From Gordonia oryzae (GTDB lineage Bacteria > Actinomycetota > Actinomycetes > Mycobacteriales > Mycobacteriaceae): a DNA stretch of 64,000 nt. A program made the translations under genes and the position numbers. This document shows positions 24,138 through 33,840 of the stretch, in pieces. Below the pieces are notes generated by a model, which worked only from the letters and a program-made list of their open reading frames with translations, did no database searches and had not been told where the DNA came from. The DNA lies in NCBI RefSeq assembly GCF_003797185.1, contig NZ_RKMH01000002.1:248001-312000 (forward strand). Direction: 5' to 3'. Each line of letters opens with the position of its first letter. Position 1 is the first letter of the stretch.

Positions 24138-24338
24138 ATGATCTCGGATATCGATCCGTGGCACATGAGCCTGCGGCGACCGTTCGGCAAGACCATCCCC
24201 ACCGGTCGGCACGAACTCACCCCGGATGACCCCGATGAAGAGACCGTCGAGGACGTCGCCGAGAAGGTGGAGCAGAAGGTCGTCGAGCGACCCGCGCCGA
24301 AGTCCACGAGCAAGACCACTGGGGCACAGGGTAAGTGA
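24138..24338 (+). CDS. small protein after capsid
   Basis: 66 aa from ATG 24138, with AAAGGG upstream. Acidic middle and Lys/Ser/Thr tail. Position suggests a connector-region or head accessory protein; no family recognised. Four-base overlap with the next gene. Confidence 0.55.
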   Translation: MISDIDPWHMSLRRPFGKTIPTGRHELTPDDPDEETVEDVAEKVEQKVVERPAPKSTSKTTGAQGK

Positions 24339-24940
24339 CCACCCCGCAGTTCGCGGCGTCGGATGCGATGCTCGTCGCCCCTTCGACGATCACCGCTCCG
24401 GCGTTCACCCCTGCGCAGATGTCGACGGCAGTCGGTGTGGCCTCAGCGATGATCACCGGCTACACCGGTCGGTCGTTCGTGGCCAACGCCTCCGACACCG
24501 TGACCCTCACTGCATCGGCTGACGGCTTTCAGCTGCCCCAATACCCGGTCACCGCAATCACATCCGTGTCCATCCTCACCGATACCGGATGGGTGGTCTG
24601 CGATCCATCCACCTACTCGTCCGACGAGACCGGGTGGGTGACGATGCCGATGTCGGCGATGAACTACATGGTGGAGCTGGGGTCCACAACCCCCGCTCCA
24701 CTGTTGCCCGACTACGGGTGGCAGGTGCAGGTGGTGTACTCCCACGGCTACACCACCGTCCCCACAGACATCGCCGCGGTGTGCACACATCTCGCAACCC
24801 AGTACCTCGACAATCCCTTCGGCTCGATCGAGCAGAAGGTGGGGGAGATTGCCGACCGCTACGCACCACAGCGCGCTGGCGATCTCGAGCCGTGGGTGAC
24901 GAAAATCCTCGACCGGTACGCCGACGTGGGTGTGGCGTGA
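24335..24940 (+). CDS. head-tail adaptor (connector) protein
   Basis: 201 aa from GTG 24335. An N-terminal helical part with ASAMITGYTGRSF, a beta middle (PVTAITSVSILTDTGW) and QVVYSHGYTTVPTDIAAVCTHLATQYLDNP match gp6/gp15-like adaptors that bind under the portal. Located as expected after the capsid. Confidence 0.8.
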   Translation: MTTPQFAASDAMLVAPSTITAPAFTPAQMSTAVGVASAMITGYTGRSFVANASDTVTLTASADGFQLPQYPVTAITSVSILTDTGWVVCDPSTYSSDETGWVTMPMSAMNYMVELGSTTPAPLLPDYGWQVQVVYSHGYTTVPTDIAAVCTHLATQYLDNPFGSIEQKVGEIADRYAPQRAGDLEPWVTKILDRYADVGVA

Positions 24941-25293
24941 TCTACGGCAACGACTCCGGGACGTTCTCGGTGCCGTCTGCTGTGACGCAGCTGGACAAGC
25001 ACTTCCAGCCGATCAACAACCCCGCCACCGTTTCCGTGCAGGGGCTGTCGATGCAACCGGTGTCCACCAGTGAGGTCATCTCCAATACGGATCTCACCAT
25101 CGACGACTCCAAACTGCTGATCCCCGCGACACAGATGCCGTCAGGAATCACCACCGAATGCACCTACACCCCAACCGGATCGACCGACATCTATCAGATC
25201 GTCGGTGAGCCGCGCCCGTGGACCAACCGACTCGGCATCCCGCACCACACCACGGTGTATCTCCGGAAAGCGAGGGCTACCAGTGGCGCTTAA
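24937..25293 (+). CDS. head-tail connector/stopper-like protein
   Basis: 118 aa from GTG 24937 (four-base overlap). Beta-rich; it includes LTIDDSKLLIPATQMPSGITTECTY, a pattern of neck stopper proteins in actinophages. Assigned mainly by position between the adaptor and the HK97 gp10-like protein. Confidence 0.65.
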   Translation: MIYGNDSGTFSVPSAVTQLDKHFQPINNPATVSVQGLSMQPVSTSEVISNTDLTIDDSKLLIPATQMPSGITTECTYTPTGSTDIYQIVGEPRPWTNRLGIPHHTTVYLRKARATSGA

Positions 25294-25621
25294 CGTCTCC
25301 GAACTCGAGAAGGCGCTCGCCGGTCCGATGGTGACCGCCGAGGTACTCAAGCGCACCGAGGAAGTCGCCGAGTACTGGCGATCCCTCACCCAGGGAGTGT
25401 TCGAGCACCAGAAGGAGCACACCCTGAAGTCGGGGTACGTCGAGGAGCCGGGGGATTACGAGCGCTCCATCCGGGCAAAGACCATCCGTCGCAAGGATGG
25501 ATCAATCAAGGGGCGCGTGGAGTCCACAGACTACAAGGCGCACTGGATCGAGTACGGGTCTTCGAAGATGCCCACCTACGCGTTCGCCGAGAAGACCCGA
25601 AGCCACTTCACCAATGGCTAA
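25283..25621 (+). CDS. HK97 gp10-like neck/tail-completion protein
   Basis: 112 aa from GTG 25283, inside the preceding gene. EYWRSLTQGVFEHQKEHTLKSGYVEEPGDYERSI and IEYGSSKMPTYAFAEKTRSHF fit the gp10 family (conserved .E.GT...P..PF.R form). It joins the neck to the tail. Confidence 0.75.
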   Translation: MALNVSELEKALAGPMVTAEVLKRTEEVAEYWRSLTQGVFEHQKEHTLKSGYVEEPGDYERSIRAKTIRRKDGSIKGRVESTDYKAHWIEYGSSKMPTYAFAEKTRSHFTNG

Positions 25622-26015
25622 CTTCGTCTGGACCTTCCCGGACGCCGAGGATCTGGTGTGTTCCTACCTGAATCCTCTGTGTCCCAACAATGTCCGTCCC
25701 GAGATGGACAACTCCGCAGGGCTCCCCTTCGTGCTGATCCGCTGCATCGCGGCCGGTAACGACGGGGTCACCGACTATGCCAGCGTGCAAGTCGATTTTT
25801 TCCACAACAACCGATCGAGTGCCAATGACCTTGCTCAGCAGGGACATTCACTCATGGTCGACATCAAGTCGGCACCCATATCGGTCAACGGGCAGCTCGT
25901 GTCCATCGACCGATTCCAGGTCATCCAGAGGCCCATCTGGATGCCCTACGACGACGAGAACCTCAAGCGGTTCGTCGGCCGCTACCAACTCGACACGCGC
26001 ATCTGCGTGCTCTGA
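25614..26015 (+). CDS. tail terminator protein
   Basis: 133 aa from ATG 25614, overlapping the previous gene by eight bases. LPFVLIRCIAAGNDGVTDYASVQVDFF and FQVIQRPIWMPYDDENLKRFVGRYQLD are typical of the terminator that caps the tail tube. Order before the major tail protein supports this. Confidence 0.78.
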   Translation: MANFVWTFPDAEDLVCSYLNPLCPNNVRPEMDNSAGLPFVLIRCIAAGNDGVTDYASVQVDFFHNNRSSANDLAQQGHSLMVDIKSAPISVNGQLVSIDRFQVIQRPIWMPYDDENLKRFVGRYQLDTRICVL

Positions 26016-26026
26016 AAGGAATCATC

Positions 26027-26992
26027 ATGACTGATGTGTTGTGGGCCGCTGGCAACACCACCAACTACAACCGCATCTTCAAGGCGCAGTTCGGATCTGT
26101 GTTCGCACGCGACTACGGCAACGCGTCCACCGCGCTGCTGCCGACGTTCACGCCGTTCACCTCCGACGGCCTCGCGATCGACTTCGCCCGACTGGCCACC
26201 CTCGGGTTCATCAACCTGGGGTCGTGCTCGTCCAACGGCATCAAGTTCAACCCGAAGTTCACCACCTCCGAGGTCGATGTGTGGCAGACGCGCATGCCGG
26301 TCCGGTCGGACGTCGAGACCGACCAGGATTCGCTGACCGTCGAGTTCATGGAAGCCACCGCCGCGGTGGATGCCATCTACAACGACACCCCGCTGACTGG
26401 TCGGCCGGCGGACGGCTCGATCGGCTACAACATCGTCAAGTCCGGTGTGACGCCGCTGTTCCCGCGCCAGATCATCGTGATCGGCGTCGACCAGCAGGCT
26501 GGAGTCGAGGAGTACTCGGCCGTCACCTACGCGATGGCGAAGCGAGACAAGGCCACCGGTCAGTCGTGGGATCCGAAGAACCCGGTGATGTCGGCCTACG
26601 ATCCGGTCTCCTACATCGACCCGTTCTCCGGCCTGGCTCGCATCTTCTCGCGTGGCGGTCCGGGCTGGGTCAACTCCGGCGGCACCACCGGCGCCGTGGG
26701 CACGCCGGTCGCCGCCGCGCAGTCGGGCGACAAGGCCACCCTGACGTTCACCCCGCCGCAGACCGGATCGGGCGCCTACACCTACACGGTGCAGGAGACC
26801 ACCGGTGGCAACACCACCGCGGTGTCGAGCGGCAACGTCACGGTCACCTCGAGCTCGAGCAACAGCGTGGTGCTCACCGTGTCGGGCCTGACCACCGGCT
26901 CGGCCTACACCTTCACCGTCACGGCCACCTCGACCACCAACGGGTCGGCCGCGACCTCGGCGCCGTCGAACAGCATCACCGCGACGAGCTGA
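26027..26992 (+). CDS. major tail protein with C-terminal Ig-like domain
   Basis: 321 aa from ATG 26027, with GAAAGGA upstream. Residues 1-215 form the tube protein (FTPFTSDGLAIDFARLATLGFINLGSCSSNGIKF, SDVETDQDSLTVEF). The last 95 residues form a fibronectin III/Big2-like domain (TFTPPQTGSGAYTYTVQETTGG, LTTGSAYTFTVTATSTTNGS) probably exposed on the tail and possibly binding the cell surface. Its own ribosome site and a following hairpin suit high expression. Confidence 0.88.
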   Translation: MTDVLWAAGNTTNYNRIFKAQFGSVFARDYGNASTALLPTFTPFTSDGLAIDFARLATLGFINLGSCSSNGIKFNPKFTTSEVDVWQTRMPVRSDVETDQDSLTVEFMEATAAVDAIYNDTPLTGRPADGSIGYNIVKSGVTPLFPRQIIVIGVDQQAGVEEYSAVTYAMAKRDKATGQSWDPKNPVMSAYDPVSYIDPFSGLARIFSRGGPGWVNSGGTTGAVGTPVAAAQSGDKATLTFTPPQTGSGAYTYTVQETTGGNTTAVSSGNVTVTSSSSNSVVLTVSGLTTGSAYTFTVTATSTTNGSAATSAPSNSITATS

Positions 26993-26999
26993 TCACAGA

Positions 27000-27057
27000 C
27001 CGGGGCGGCGTGGGGTTTCTCATCGGTTACCCGCGCCGCCCCGGCCCTTCGGGGCCA
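27000..27057 (+). terminator. paired GC-rich hairpins after the major tail gene
   Basis: CCGGGGCGGCG (27000-27010) pairs with CGCCGCCCCGG (27034-27044) across 23 bases. Directly after comes GGCCC-TTCG-GGGCC (about 27044-27057), a UUCG tetraloop hairpin; the two share the boundary base. No T-run. Probable terminator or mRNA-stabilising element. Confidence 0.6.
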
Positions 27058-27103
27058 CCCACAACCGATGACCTACCAACCGATGATCTGAAAGGAACAA
27101 CCG

Positions 27104-27685
27104 ATGACACAGCCAGCACACGCGGCCCCGGAGATCGTCAACGCCGAGGTGGTGGAGGAAAAGTCGCCGATCCGGCTCAAGAGCCTTCCGACGCGGATGA
27201 CGCTCGAAGAGCTGCAGCTGCAGATCGCCGACAAGCTCGGCATCACCCCGTACGTCGACATCAATGTCGGCGGTCGCGACTACCGAGTCCACGGCATGCA
27301 GGTCATGCCCGATGACGCCCTGGAGCGCATCAACGCCATGTGGCAGGACAAGGATCTCGACCCGTGGCCTGATGACACCCCGCCGCGCAAGGTGGCTGTC
27401 ACCGACAAGGACGGGAAGATGACCGGCGAAGTCATCGAAGTCCCGCGTGCAGGTAGGCCCAACACCGAGAACCCCACGATCGACGGAAAGACCGCCCCGA
27501 ACCCGTCGGCTCGACTCGCTCGCTCGATCTTCGGCGTGGAGAAGTACGAGCAGTTCAAGGCCGACGGCGGCGAGTCGTACATGGTCGCCTGGGTTTTCAA
27601 CGAGCTCAACGACATCGCGAAGGCCAAGGAGGACGCCGAGAAGGGTGAGGCGGACCCAAAATCGCCCGCGCCCTCGGACTCCTGA
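27104..27685 (+). CDS. tail assembly chaperone, short form (G-type)
   Basis: 193 aa from ATG 27104, with AAAGGAA upstream. It contains IRLKSLPTRMTLEELQLQIADKLG, PSARLARSIFGVEKYEQFKADGG and YMVAWVFNELND, as in actinophage G-type chaperones. The gene sits between major tail protein and tape measure. A -1 slippery site near the end (27655-27661) makes the longer GT form. Confidence 0.85.
   Translation: MTQPAHAAPEIVNAEVVEEKSPIRLKSLPTRMTLEELQLQIADKLGITPYVDINVGGRDYRVHGMQVMPDDALERINAMWQDKDLDPWPDDTPPRKVAVTDKDGKMTGEVIEVPRAGRPNTENPTIDGKTAPNPSARLARSIFGVEKYEQFKADGGESYMVAWVFNELNDIAKAKEDAEKGEADPKSPAPSDS
27655..27661 (+). promoter_or_regulatory. -1 ribosomal frameshift slippery site
   Basis: CCCAAAA, in the zero frame C-CCA-AAA, exactly the X-XXY-YYZ form used for chaperone frameshifts. 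Slipping back one base opens a frame starting IARALGLLRQFPNEIEADLL that runs to 28065. Confidence 0.85.
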
Positions 27686-28065
27686 GGCAGTTTCCCAACG
27701 AGATTGAAGCCGACCTCCTGTTCCGGACCCCGTACACCATCGAGGACTGGTACAGGGGTCGGCTCTCATCGAGGGAACTCGTGGTGATCGTCACCCACCT
27801 CCCCGATGATTCCGCCACCAAGACGGCCATGCGCGAAGGCGATTGGTCTGAGGCCGAATACATGTCGGCCTTCACCGTGAACCAGCTGCTTCTCGTTCGC
27901 GCCGATCTTCGAGGCATGTTCGGCGGCCAGCAGTGGTCCCCGCCGCTCGTGAAGTCCCCGCAGCAACGGATCGCCGACGAGGCAAACCGCCAACAGGCGT
28001 CCTCGTGGAATGCCCACGTCACGGCTCAGATGCGTAACGCCCAACTCGCTCTCGAAGGGAGGTGA
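27662..28065 (+). CDS. tail assembly chaperone, T extension made by -1 frameshift
   Basis: Expressed as the C-terminal part of a fusion beginning at 27104. The extension reads LLRQFPNEIEADLLFRTPYTIEDWYRGRLSSRELVVIVTHLPDDS, then GDWSEAEYMSAFTVNQLLLVRADLRGMFGG. Together G and GT coat and time tape-measure assembly. The frame ends three bases before the tape measure start. An independent start is unlikely. Confidence 0.82.
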
Positions 28066-28068
28066 TCA

Positions 28069-31000
28069 GTGGCTCTCGATTCGATCTTCGTCGACGTCCT
28101 ACCCCGGTGGGATATGGCCGGCGTGCAGGCGTCCATGGATGCGATGAAGGCGCGCTACGAGAAGTTTGGCCAGACTCTCTCGGATGCCATGGGGATGAAG
28201 GGGTCTCCCGCCGCCGCCCGTGCGGCTGAGCAGCAGGCCAGGCAGGTCGCCGCCGCACAGAAGGTCGTTGCCGACGCCATGACGAGCCAGTCCCGGCAGT
28301 CGCAACTGGCTGAGGATGCGATCTCAAAGCAACAGATCGCGCAGGCGCGTCTCAACGAGGTGCTGGCCAAGTATGGCGACACGTCGAGTAAGGCGATGGC
28401 CGCCCAGCTCAAGCTCACTCAGGCGACGCGGGACGCCTCGGCGCAGACTGAACTCGCCACGAAGGCAACCACCGATTACGAAGCGGCGCAGGCGAGGCTC
28501 GCGAGAACCACCGAGGAGTCGGCCGCCGCCACCGACACTCACGCAGCGCGGATGACGGCGCTCAACGGCACGCTGAAGACCGTCGCAACCGTCGGCATGG
28601 TCGGCGTGGTAGCTGCGCTCGCAGATGGCACCAAGCAGGCGGCCGAGTTCAATCGCACCACCGAATTGCTCGTCACCGGTGGAGGTTTGGATCCGAAGAA
28701 CCTTGAAACAGTTCGGCAGGGCATCCTCGGCATGGCTGGTGACGTCGGCTACACCTCGGATCAACTTGCGACTGGCATGCGCAAGATCACGCAGGCGACC
28801 GCGTCGATGGGGCCGGCATTCTCCGCGCCTCAGGCGCAACTCTCTGCCCTGAAGGCGGCAGCGCAGGGTGCGTCCAACGAGAACGCCGATCTGTCCGAGG
28901 TCACCGATGCGCTGACCACGACGATGATCAACTTCAACGAGCCGATGTCGAAGTCGTCGACGATCATGTCGCAGATGGTCACCGCGGTGTCCAACGGCAA
29001 GACGACCTTCGATGAGTTCTCTCGGTCGCTAGGAACCGTGGAAGGCGTTGCAGGGCAATATCATATCTCGCAGACCGAGCTGTGGGCCGACATGGACGAG
29101 TTCACCAAGCATGGCATCTCGGCAGAGCAGGCCGCGCAGGACCTCCAGCACGCGATCCAGGTTCTCGGGCGTCCAGTCTCCGGCGGTCAGGCCACTGCTC
29201 TGGGCATGCTCGGGCTGCAGGCCGACTCGCTGCAGAAGTCTTTGGGCACCAACGGACTCGCCGGCACCCTCGACATGGTCATGCAGAAGGTTGCTGCCAT
29301 GCCACAGCTTCCCGGCGGCCAAGTGCTCATGTCGACGTACAACACCTCGAAGGTGGACGCTCAACGTGCCCAAACGATGTACTCCGGGCTCAGCTCTGCC
29401 GATCAGCAGCAAGCCGACGCGCTCCAGGCCGATCTCGCGTCAGGCAAGAAGGCGTCCGCATTCGGCAAGGACAAGCAACTGCAGCAGTGGTTTTCGTCCT
29501 ACCAGAAGTCTCAGGGATTCTCTGATCTGATCAACAAGACGGGGACGAACGACACGTCGGCCGCAGGCCTGGTAAAGCAGGCCGTGGGCGACTCTCCGAC
29601 ACTCCAGACGGCCCTCATGCTCGGCGGCACGAACTACGAAGACGTCCGTTCCATCCAGGGGCGCATCGCGGGAGCTCGACCTGATGCGAACGGCGACGTC
29701 AAGGACACCGCCCAAATGCACGCCACCACCTCGCAAGAGGTGAAGGACATCAAGTCGGGCATCAACTCGAGCCTAATCTCGGTCGGCGAGACGACTCAGG
29801 GACCGCTCAACTCGTTCCTCGGTGCCCTCAAAGACGCGACGTCGTGGCTGTCGAAGCACTCCACGGTCCTGCAGTCGACGATCCTCTCCCTCGGCGCTCT
29901 CGGGGTGGCGGCAGCTGGCGTCAAGGGCCTGAACATGGCCGGGAATCTCTTCGGCGCCGACCATCTCGGCGGCTCGATGGTGAAGGGTGCGGCGCGCGGC
30001 ATCGGCAGAGGAGTCTCGGCAGCAGGACGCGGCGTAGCTGGGGCCGCGCGCACTGTCGCGAACGTCCCGGGCGCTGTGGGGGACTACTGGAACTGGACCG
30101 GGAAGGCGAAGGCCGGTCAGGCCCTCGACACGGTGAAGGGGAAGGCTCGGGCCGGCCTGGACGCGGCGAAGTCTGGCGGCTCCAAGGTGCTGGAGGGTGC
30201 GAAGTCCGCCGGGTCGAAGACGCTCGACGTTGCGTCGGATCTCGGCACCGCCAGCGTGTCCGGGGCGAAGAAGGCGGGTACCGCGGTCGCCGAGCTTGGC
30301 GGCAAGGCGAAAACTGCGGTCACCGACCTCGGGAAGCTCGCCGGTAGCAACATCGCGAGCGGGTTCGAGAAGCTCGCCGGCGGCGCGTCCAAGGCCGCAA
30401 AGGGCGTCAAAGACCTCGAGGTCGGATCGAAACTGGCTTCGGCCGCAACGAAGGTGTGGTCTGGCATCCAGGCGGCCTTCAATATCATCATGGACGCCAA
30501 CCCGCTGGCGCTCATCGTGATTGCAATCGCCGCCCTCGTCGCCGGAGTGGTGCTGGCCTACAAGCACTCTCAGACCTTCCGGGACATCGTCAAGGATGTT
30601 TGGAACTGGGTGAAGAAGGCGGCCGACGCGATCGGTAACGCCCTCACCAAGGCGTTCCGCGATGTCGTGGGATGGATCGAGAAGGCCTGGAACTTCGTCA
30701 AGAAGTGGCACGACGTGCTGCTCATCGCTCTCGGACCGATCGGTCTGGTGATCGTCGGGATCGAGCAGATGGTGAAGCACTGGCACGACATCACCGATGC
30801 CCTGTCGGATGGGTGGAAGGTCATCTCGCAGGTCTTCTCCGATATGGAGTCGGGGATCCGGGACGGCATCGGCAAGGCGTGGAACTGGCTCTATGACGAC
30901 GTGATCAAGCCGGTCGGCGACAAGATCGGGCAGGTCTGGACCGATATGCAGACCGGCGTGAAGGTCATGGTTGAGGCCTTCAAGCTGGAGTGGAACAAGA

Positions 31001-33840
31001 TCATTTCGATCGTCGCCACGCCGGTGAATTTCATTGTGAACACGGCATATAACGACGCGCTGGCTCCTCTGTGGAATGACATTGCTGGCGCGTTCGGTGC
31101 CCCGAAGCTGGATAAGATCAATTTCAGCCTTCAGTCGGCCGCAGGGTTCGCGGGCGGCGGTGTCCTGTCTCCGGGTCAGGGAATCCTGGTCCCCGAAGCC
31201 GCACGCGCCTTCGGCATCCGCTCTCCGTGGCCCGGTTACGAGCCTGGTATCGACTCGGTTCCCGTGCCGATCCGTGGTGGTGGCATGGCGGTCGTGTCGA
31301 AGGGTGAGGCACCGGTCGATCCGGCGCAGTTCGGCGGCGTCGGAAACCTGCTGGCGATCAATCACCTGTTCTCCGGCGGTCGGAAGAATGCCAACGGCAT
31401 CCCTCCGAACCACTTCGCTCCGGGGGGCGTCCTCAGCTCCATCGGACACGCGCTATCGAGCGTCGGCAGCGGTGCCGTGAACCTCGGCAAGAGGGCCATC
31501 CACGCGACGGTCGACACCGCGGAGTTCCTGGCGAAAGTCGTCACCAATCCGATCGGCGTGATCAAGGACTATCTCAAGAGTGCCCTTGTGCCCGTGCAGG
31601 GGTCGGGATTGTCCTCGTTCGGGTCCCTCGTCGCGAAGGTGCCCGGTAAGGCTGTCGACGACATCGCGAATTGGGTTGCCGGGTGGGTGAATCGCAACCC
31701 CGATGCCGGTGCTGCGGCGGCTCTTCCTGCGTCCATCGCCAACAATCAGCAGATAAGAGCGTGGATCTCTCAAGCTGAGCAGTTGACCGGTGTGGATTCA
31801 TCGTGGACACCCGACATCCTTCGGATCATCGCCCGTGAATCTGGCGGTAACACGCACGCCATCAACCTCACTGACTCGAACGCAAAGGCCGGAGACCCTT
31901 CTCGCGGTTTGATGCAGACAATTGGGTCCACTTTCCGGGCATACCACCAGCCGGGTACCTCCACGGACATCTACGACCCGGTGGCGAACATTGCGGCGGC
32001 GATCAACTACATCAAGGGCCGTTACGGCGGCAACCACGCCGAGGCGGCGGACGGCCACAACTATGCCGGCGGCGGGGTCGTCGATCCGATGCAGGAAATT
32101 CAGTCGCACGTCGGAACCCCTTACGGGATGGGTGGATTCAGCGCGAGTTCGCTGGACTGCACAGGCGCGACGAGCATGATCGTCAACGACTACCTCGGTG
32201 CGCCGGAGTTCGGCTCCCGCATGTCCACACCTTCCGAAGGTCAGTGGCTCTCCGCACGCGGCGCCCTTCCCGGCCGGGGCGGTGCCGACGATCTCACCGT
32301 CCTGTGGTGGGACGGCGGTACCGGCGGATTCAACAACGGGCACTCCGAGGTCGTCCTCCCCGGCGGGCAGGTCGCTGAGGCGGGCGGTACCGAGCAGAAC
32401 TTCCACATCGGCACTGGCACATCGCCCAACGACCCGCAGTGGACGAACGCAATGCACTTCCCCGCGTCGATGCTGCGTGGTGCGAAGAGTCAGCAGGACC
32501 CGAACACGCCGATGGGCATCGGGACGACTGGCGCCGGAGGTACGTCGGGGGGCACCTCGGGAGGTAGTTCTGGCGGCTCGTCGGGCGGCTCGTCGGGTGG
32601 ATCATCCAACGACTTCGGCCAGACGCAGGGCGGTTTCGGCGCGCTCACCGACATGACCGATCCGTCGAACTGGACCGTCCACGGCCTCGGATCGTTCCTC
32701 GGCTCGACGATGATGAACTGGGCCCTGGGCAATCCGGTCGGCAAGGGCCTGCTCGCTGCTCAGCAGCAGGCACAGCAGCAGAACGCCACCTCTGCGACCA
32801 CTGCGGCGACCGACTCCACCACGTCGTCTGCGGCGGCGACCACCGCGGCGACGACGGCCGCCACCGCGGGAGTGGATGCCACCGCCAAGGCCACCGAGCG
32901 ACTGTCGAAGGCGCAGAAGACCTACAACGACGACGTCGCGAAGTACGGGAAGAACTCGACTCAGGCGCAGACCGCGCAACTTGCGGTCACCAGCGCGCAG
33001 GAGGCGATCACCAACCATGCGGCGACGTCGGCGCAAGCGGCGACCGCTGCACAGCAGTCCTACGACAACCAGGTCAAGCGTGTCGCGATCGACCAGCAGA
33101 AGCTCAACGAGGCGATCTCGAAGTACGGTCAGAACTCGAAGCAGGCCATCTCGGCGGCGAACACCCTGCGCAACGCTCAGGCCACCGAGGCGAAGGACAA
33201 GGCTCGGCTCGCACAGAAGCAGTCGGCCGCAGCAGCTACCGGACCCATGACGCCCACAGCCCCCACCGGGGCTACCCCGAGTGCGTCCGGCGACTCGTCG
33301 GCAAACTCGGACACCACCAACACCGCGGGCAGTGACTCGACAACTCCGGACTACTCGGCGTCGTCGGACACCTCCGGTGCTGCCAACTACCAGTCCAGCG
33401 GCCTCGGTGTCGGCGGCGGGTTGGCCGGCGCCGCGATGGGCGCGGTCACCTCGGCCGCCGGTGCAGCGGGCGGACCTGCCGGTGCTCTCGCGGGCCTGGT
33501 GGGGGCGAATGCCGCCACCACGATCACCAACGGAGCGATCCAGTACGCCGGCAACATCGGCGGCGACCTCGCCGACGGTCTGCTCGAGACGTTCGGACTC
33601 ACCGACCCCACGGACACGTGGCCCGGGAAGATCGCCACCGCTCTGGGGCAGGCGCACTTCGCCACGGCGAACACCGCCGGTCAAGCAGCATCTCCCGCGG
33701 TGTCGAAGCGTTCCACCGATTCTCGCGGAGGGGTGAGCGTCAACATTGGTGAGCAGCACGTCCACGGCGGTTCGGGCGACAAGGTCGCCAACGACATCTA
33801 CCGCAAGATCAACTCCAAGGTCGGGAGTGGTACGCGATGA
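28069..33840 (+). CDS. tape measure protein with lytic transglycosylase and NlpC/P60-like domains
   Basis: 1923 aa from GTG 28069, with GGGAGG at 28057-28062. Order: helical N-terminus; TP901-like core (about 190-420); Ala/Lys/Gly-rich helices; membrane-like segments (LALIVIAIAALVAGVVLAY near 815); a lysozyme-like transglycosylase domain about 1230-1325 (IIARESGGNTHAINLTDSNA, with Glu, then SRGLMQT); an NlpC/P60-like domain about 1345-1460 (LDCTGATS Cys, NNGHSEVVLPGG His); Gly/Ser linker; Ala-rich coiled C-terminus. Its length sets tail length; the enzyme domains probably open peptidoglycan during DNA entry. Confidence 0.9.
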   Translation: MALDSIFVDVLPRWDMAGVQASMDAMKARYEKFGQTLSDAMGMKGSPAAARAAEQQARQVAAAQKVVADAMTSQSRQSQLAEDAISKQQIAQARLNEVLAKYGDTSSKAMAAQLKLTQATRDASAQTELATKATTDYEAAQARLARTTEESAAATDTHAARMTALNGTLKTVATVGMVGVVAALADGTKQAAEFNRTTELLVTGGGLDPKNLETVRQGILGMAGDVGYTSDQLATGMRKITQATASMGPAFSAPQAQLSALKAAAQGASNENADLSEVTDALTTTMINFNEPMSKSSTIMSQMVTAVSNGKTTFDEFSRSLGTVEGVAGQYHISQTELWADMDEFTKHGISAEQAAQDLQHAIQVLGRPVSGGQATALGMLGLQADSLQKSLGTNGLAGTLDMVMQKVAAMPQLPGGQVLMSTYNTSKVDAQRAQTMYSGLSSADQQQADALQADLASGKKASAFGKDKQLQQWFSSYQKSQGFSDLINKTGTNDTSAAGLVKQAVGDSPTLQTALMLGGTNYEDVRSIQGRIAGARPDANGDVKDTAQMHATTSQEVKDIKSGINSSLISVGETTQGPLNSFLGALKDATSWLSKHSTVLQSTILSLGALGVAAAGVKGLNMAGNLFGADHLGGSMVKGAARGIGRGVSAAGRGVAGAARTVANVPGAVGDYWNWTGKAKAGQALDTVKGKARAGLDAAKSGGSKVLEGAKSAGSKTLDVASDLGTASVSGAKKAGTAVAELGGKAKTAVTDLGKLAGSNIASGFEKLAGGASKAAKGVKDLEVGSKLASAATKVWSGIQAAFNIIMDANPLALIVIAIAALVAGVVLAYKHSQTFRDIVKDVWNWVKKAADAIGNALTKAFRDVVGWIEKAWNFVKKWHDVLLIALGPIGLVIVGIEQMVKHWHDITDALSDGWKVISQVFSDMESGIRDGIGKAWNWLYDDVIKPVGDKIGQVWTDMQTGVKVMVEAFKLEWNKIISIVATPVNFIVNTAYNDALAPLWNDIAGAFGAPKLDKINFSLQSAAGFAGGGVLSPGQGILVPEAARAFGIRSPWPGYEPGIDSVPVPIRGGGMAVVSKGEAPVDPAQFGGVGNLLAINHLFSGGRKNANGIPPNHFAPGGVLSSIGHALSSVGSGAVNLGKRAIHATVDTAEFLAKVVTNPIGVIKDYLKSALVPVQGSGLSSFGSLVAKVPGKAVDDIANWVAGWVNRNPDAGAAAALPASIANNQQIRAWISQAEQLTGVDSSWTPDILRIIARESGGNTHAINLTDSNAKAGDPSRGLMQTIGSTFRAYHQPGTSTDIYDPVANIAAAINYIKGRYGGNHAEAADGHNYAGGGVVDPMQEIQSHVGTPYGMGGFSASSLDCTGATSMIVNDYLGAPEFGSRMSTPSEGQWLSARGALPGRGGADDLTVLWWDGGTGGFNNGHSEVVLPGGQVAEAGGTEQNFHIGTGTSPNDPQWTNAMHFPASMLRGAKSQQDPNTPMGIGTTGAGGTSGGTSGGSSGGSSGGSSGGSSNDFGQTQGGFGALTDMTDPSNWTVHGLGSFLGSTMMNWALGNPVGKGLLAAQQQAQQQNATSATTAATDSTTSSAAATTAATTAATAGVDATAKATERLSKAQKTYNDDVAKYGKNSTQAQTAQLAVTSAQEAITNHAATSAQAATAAQQSYDNQVKRVAIDQQKLNEAISKYGQNSKQAISAANTLRNAQATEAKDKARLAQKQSAAAATGPMTPTAPTGATPSASGDSSANSDTTNTAGSDSTTPDYSASSDTSGAANYQSSGLGVGGGLAGAAMGAVTSAAGAAGGPAGALAGLVGANAATTITNGAIQYAGNIGGDLADGLLETFGLTDPTDTWPGKIATALGQAHFATANTAGQAASPAVSKRSTDSRGGVSVNIGEQHVHGGSGDKVANDIYRKINSKVGSGTR

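Noticed and set aside
29773-31449. 558-codon minus-strand frame opposite the tape measure
   Set aside because: Arg/His/Asp-rich composition typical of antisense reading of GC-rich coding DNA; no ribosome site or family pattern.
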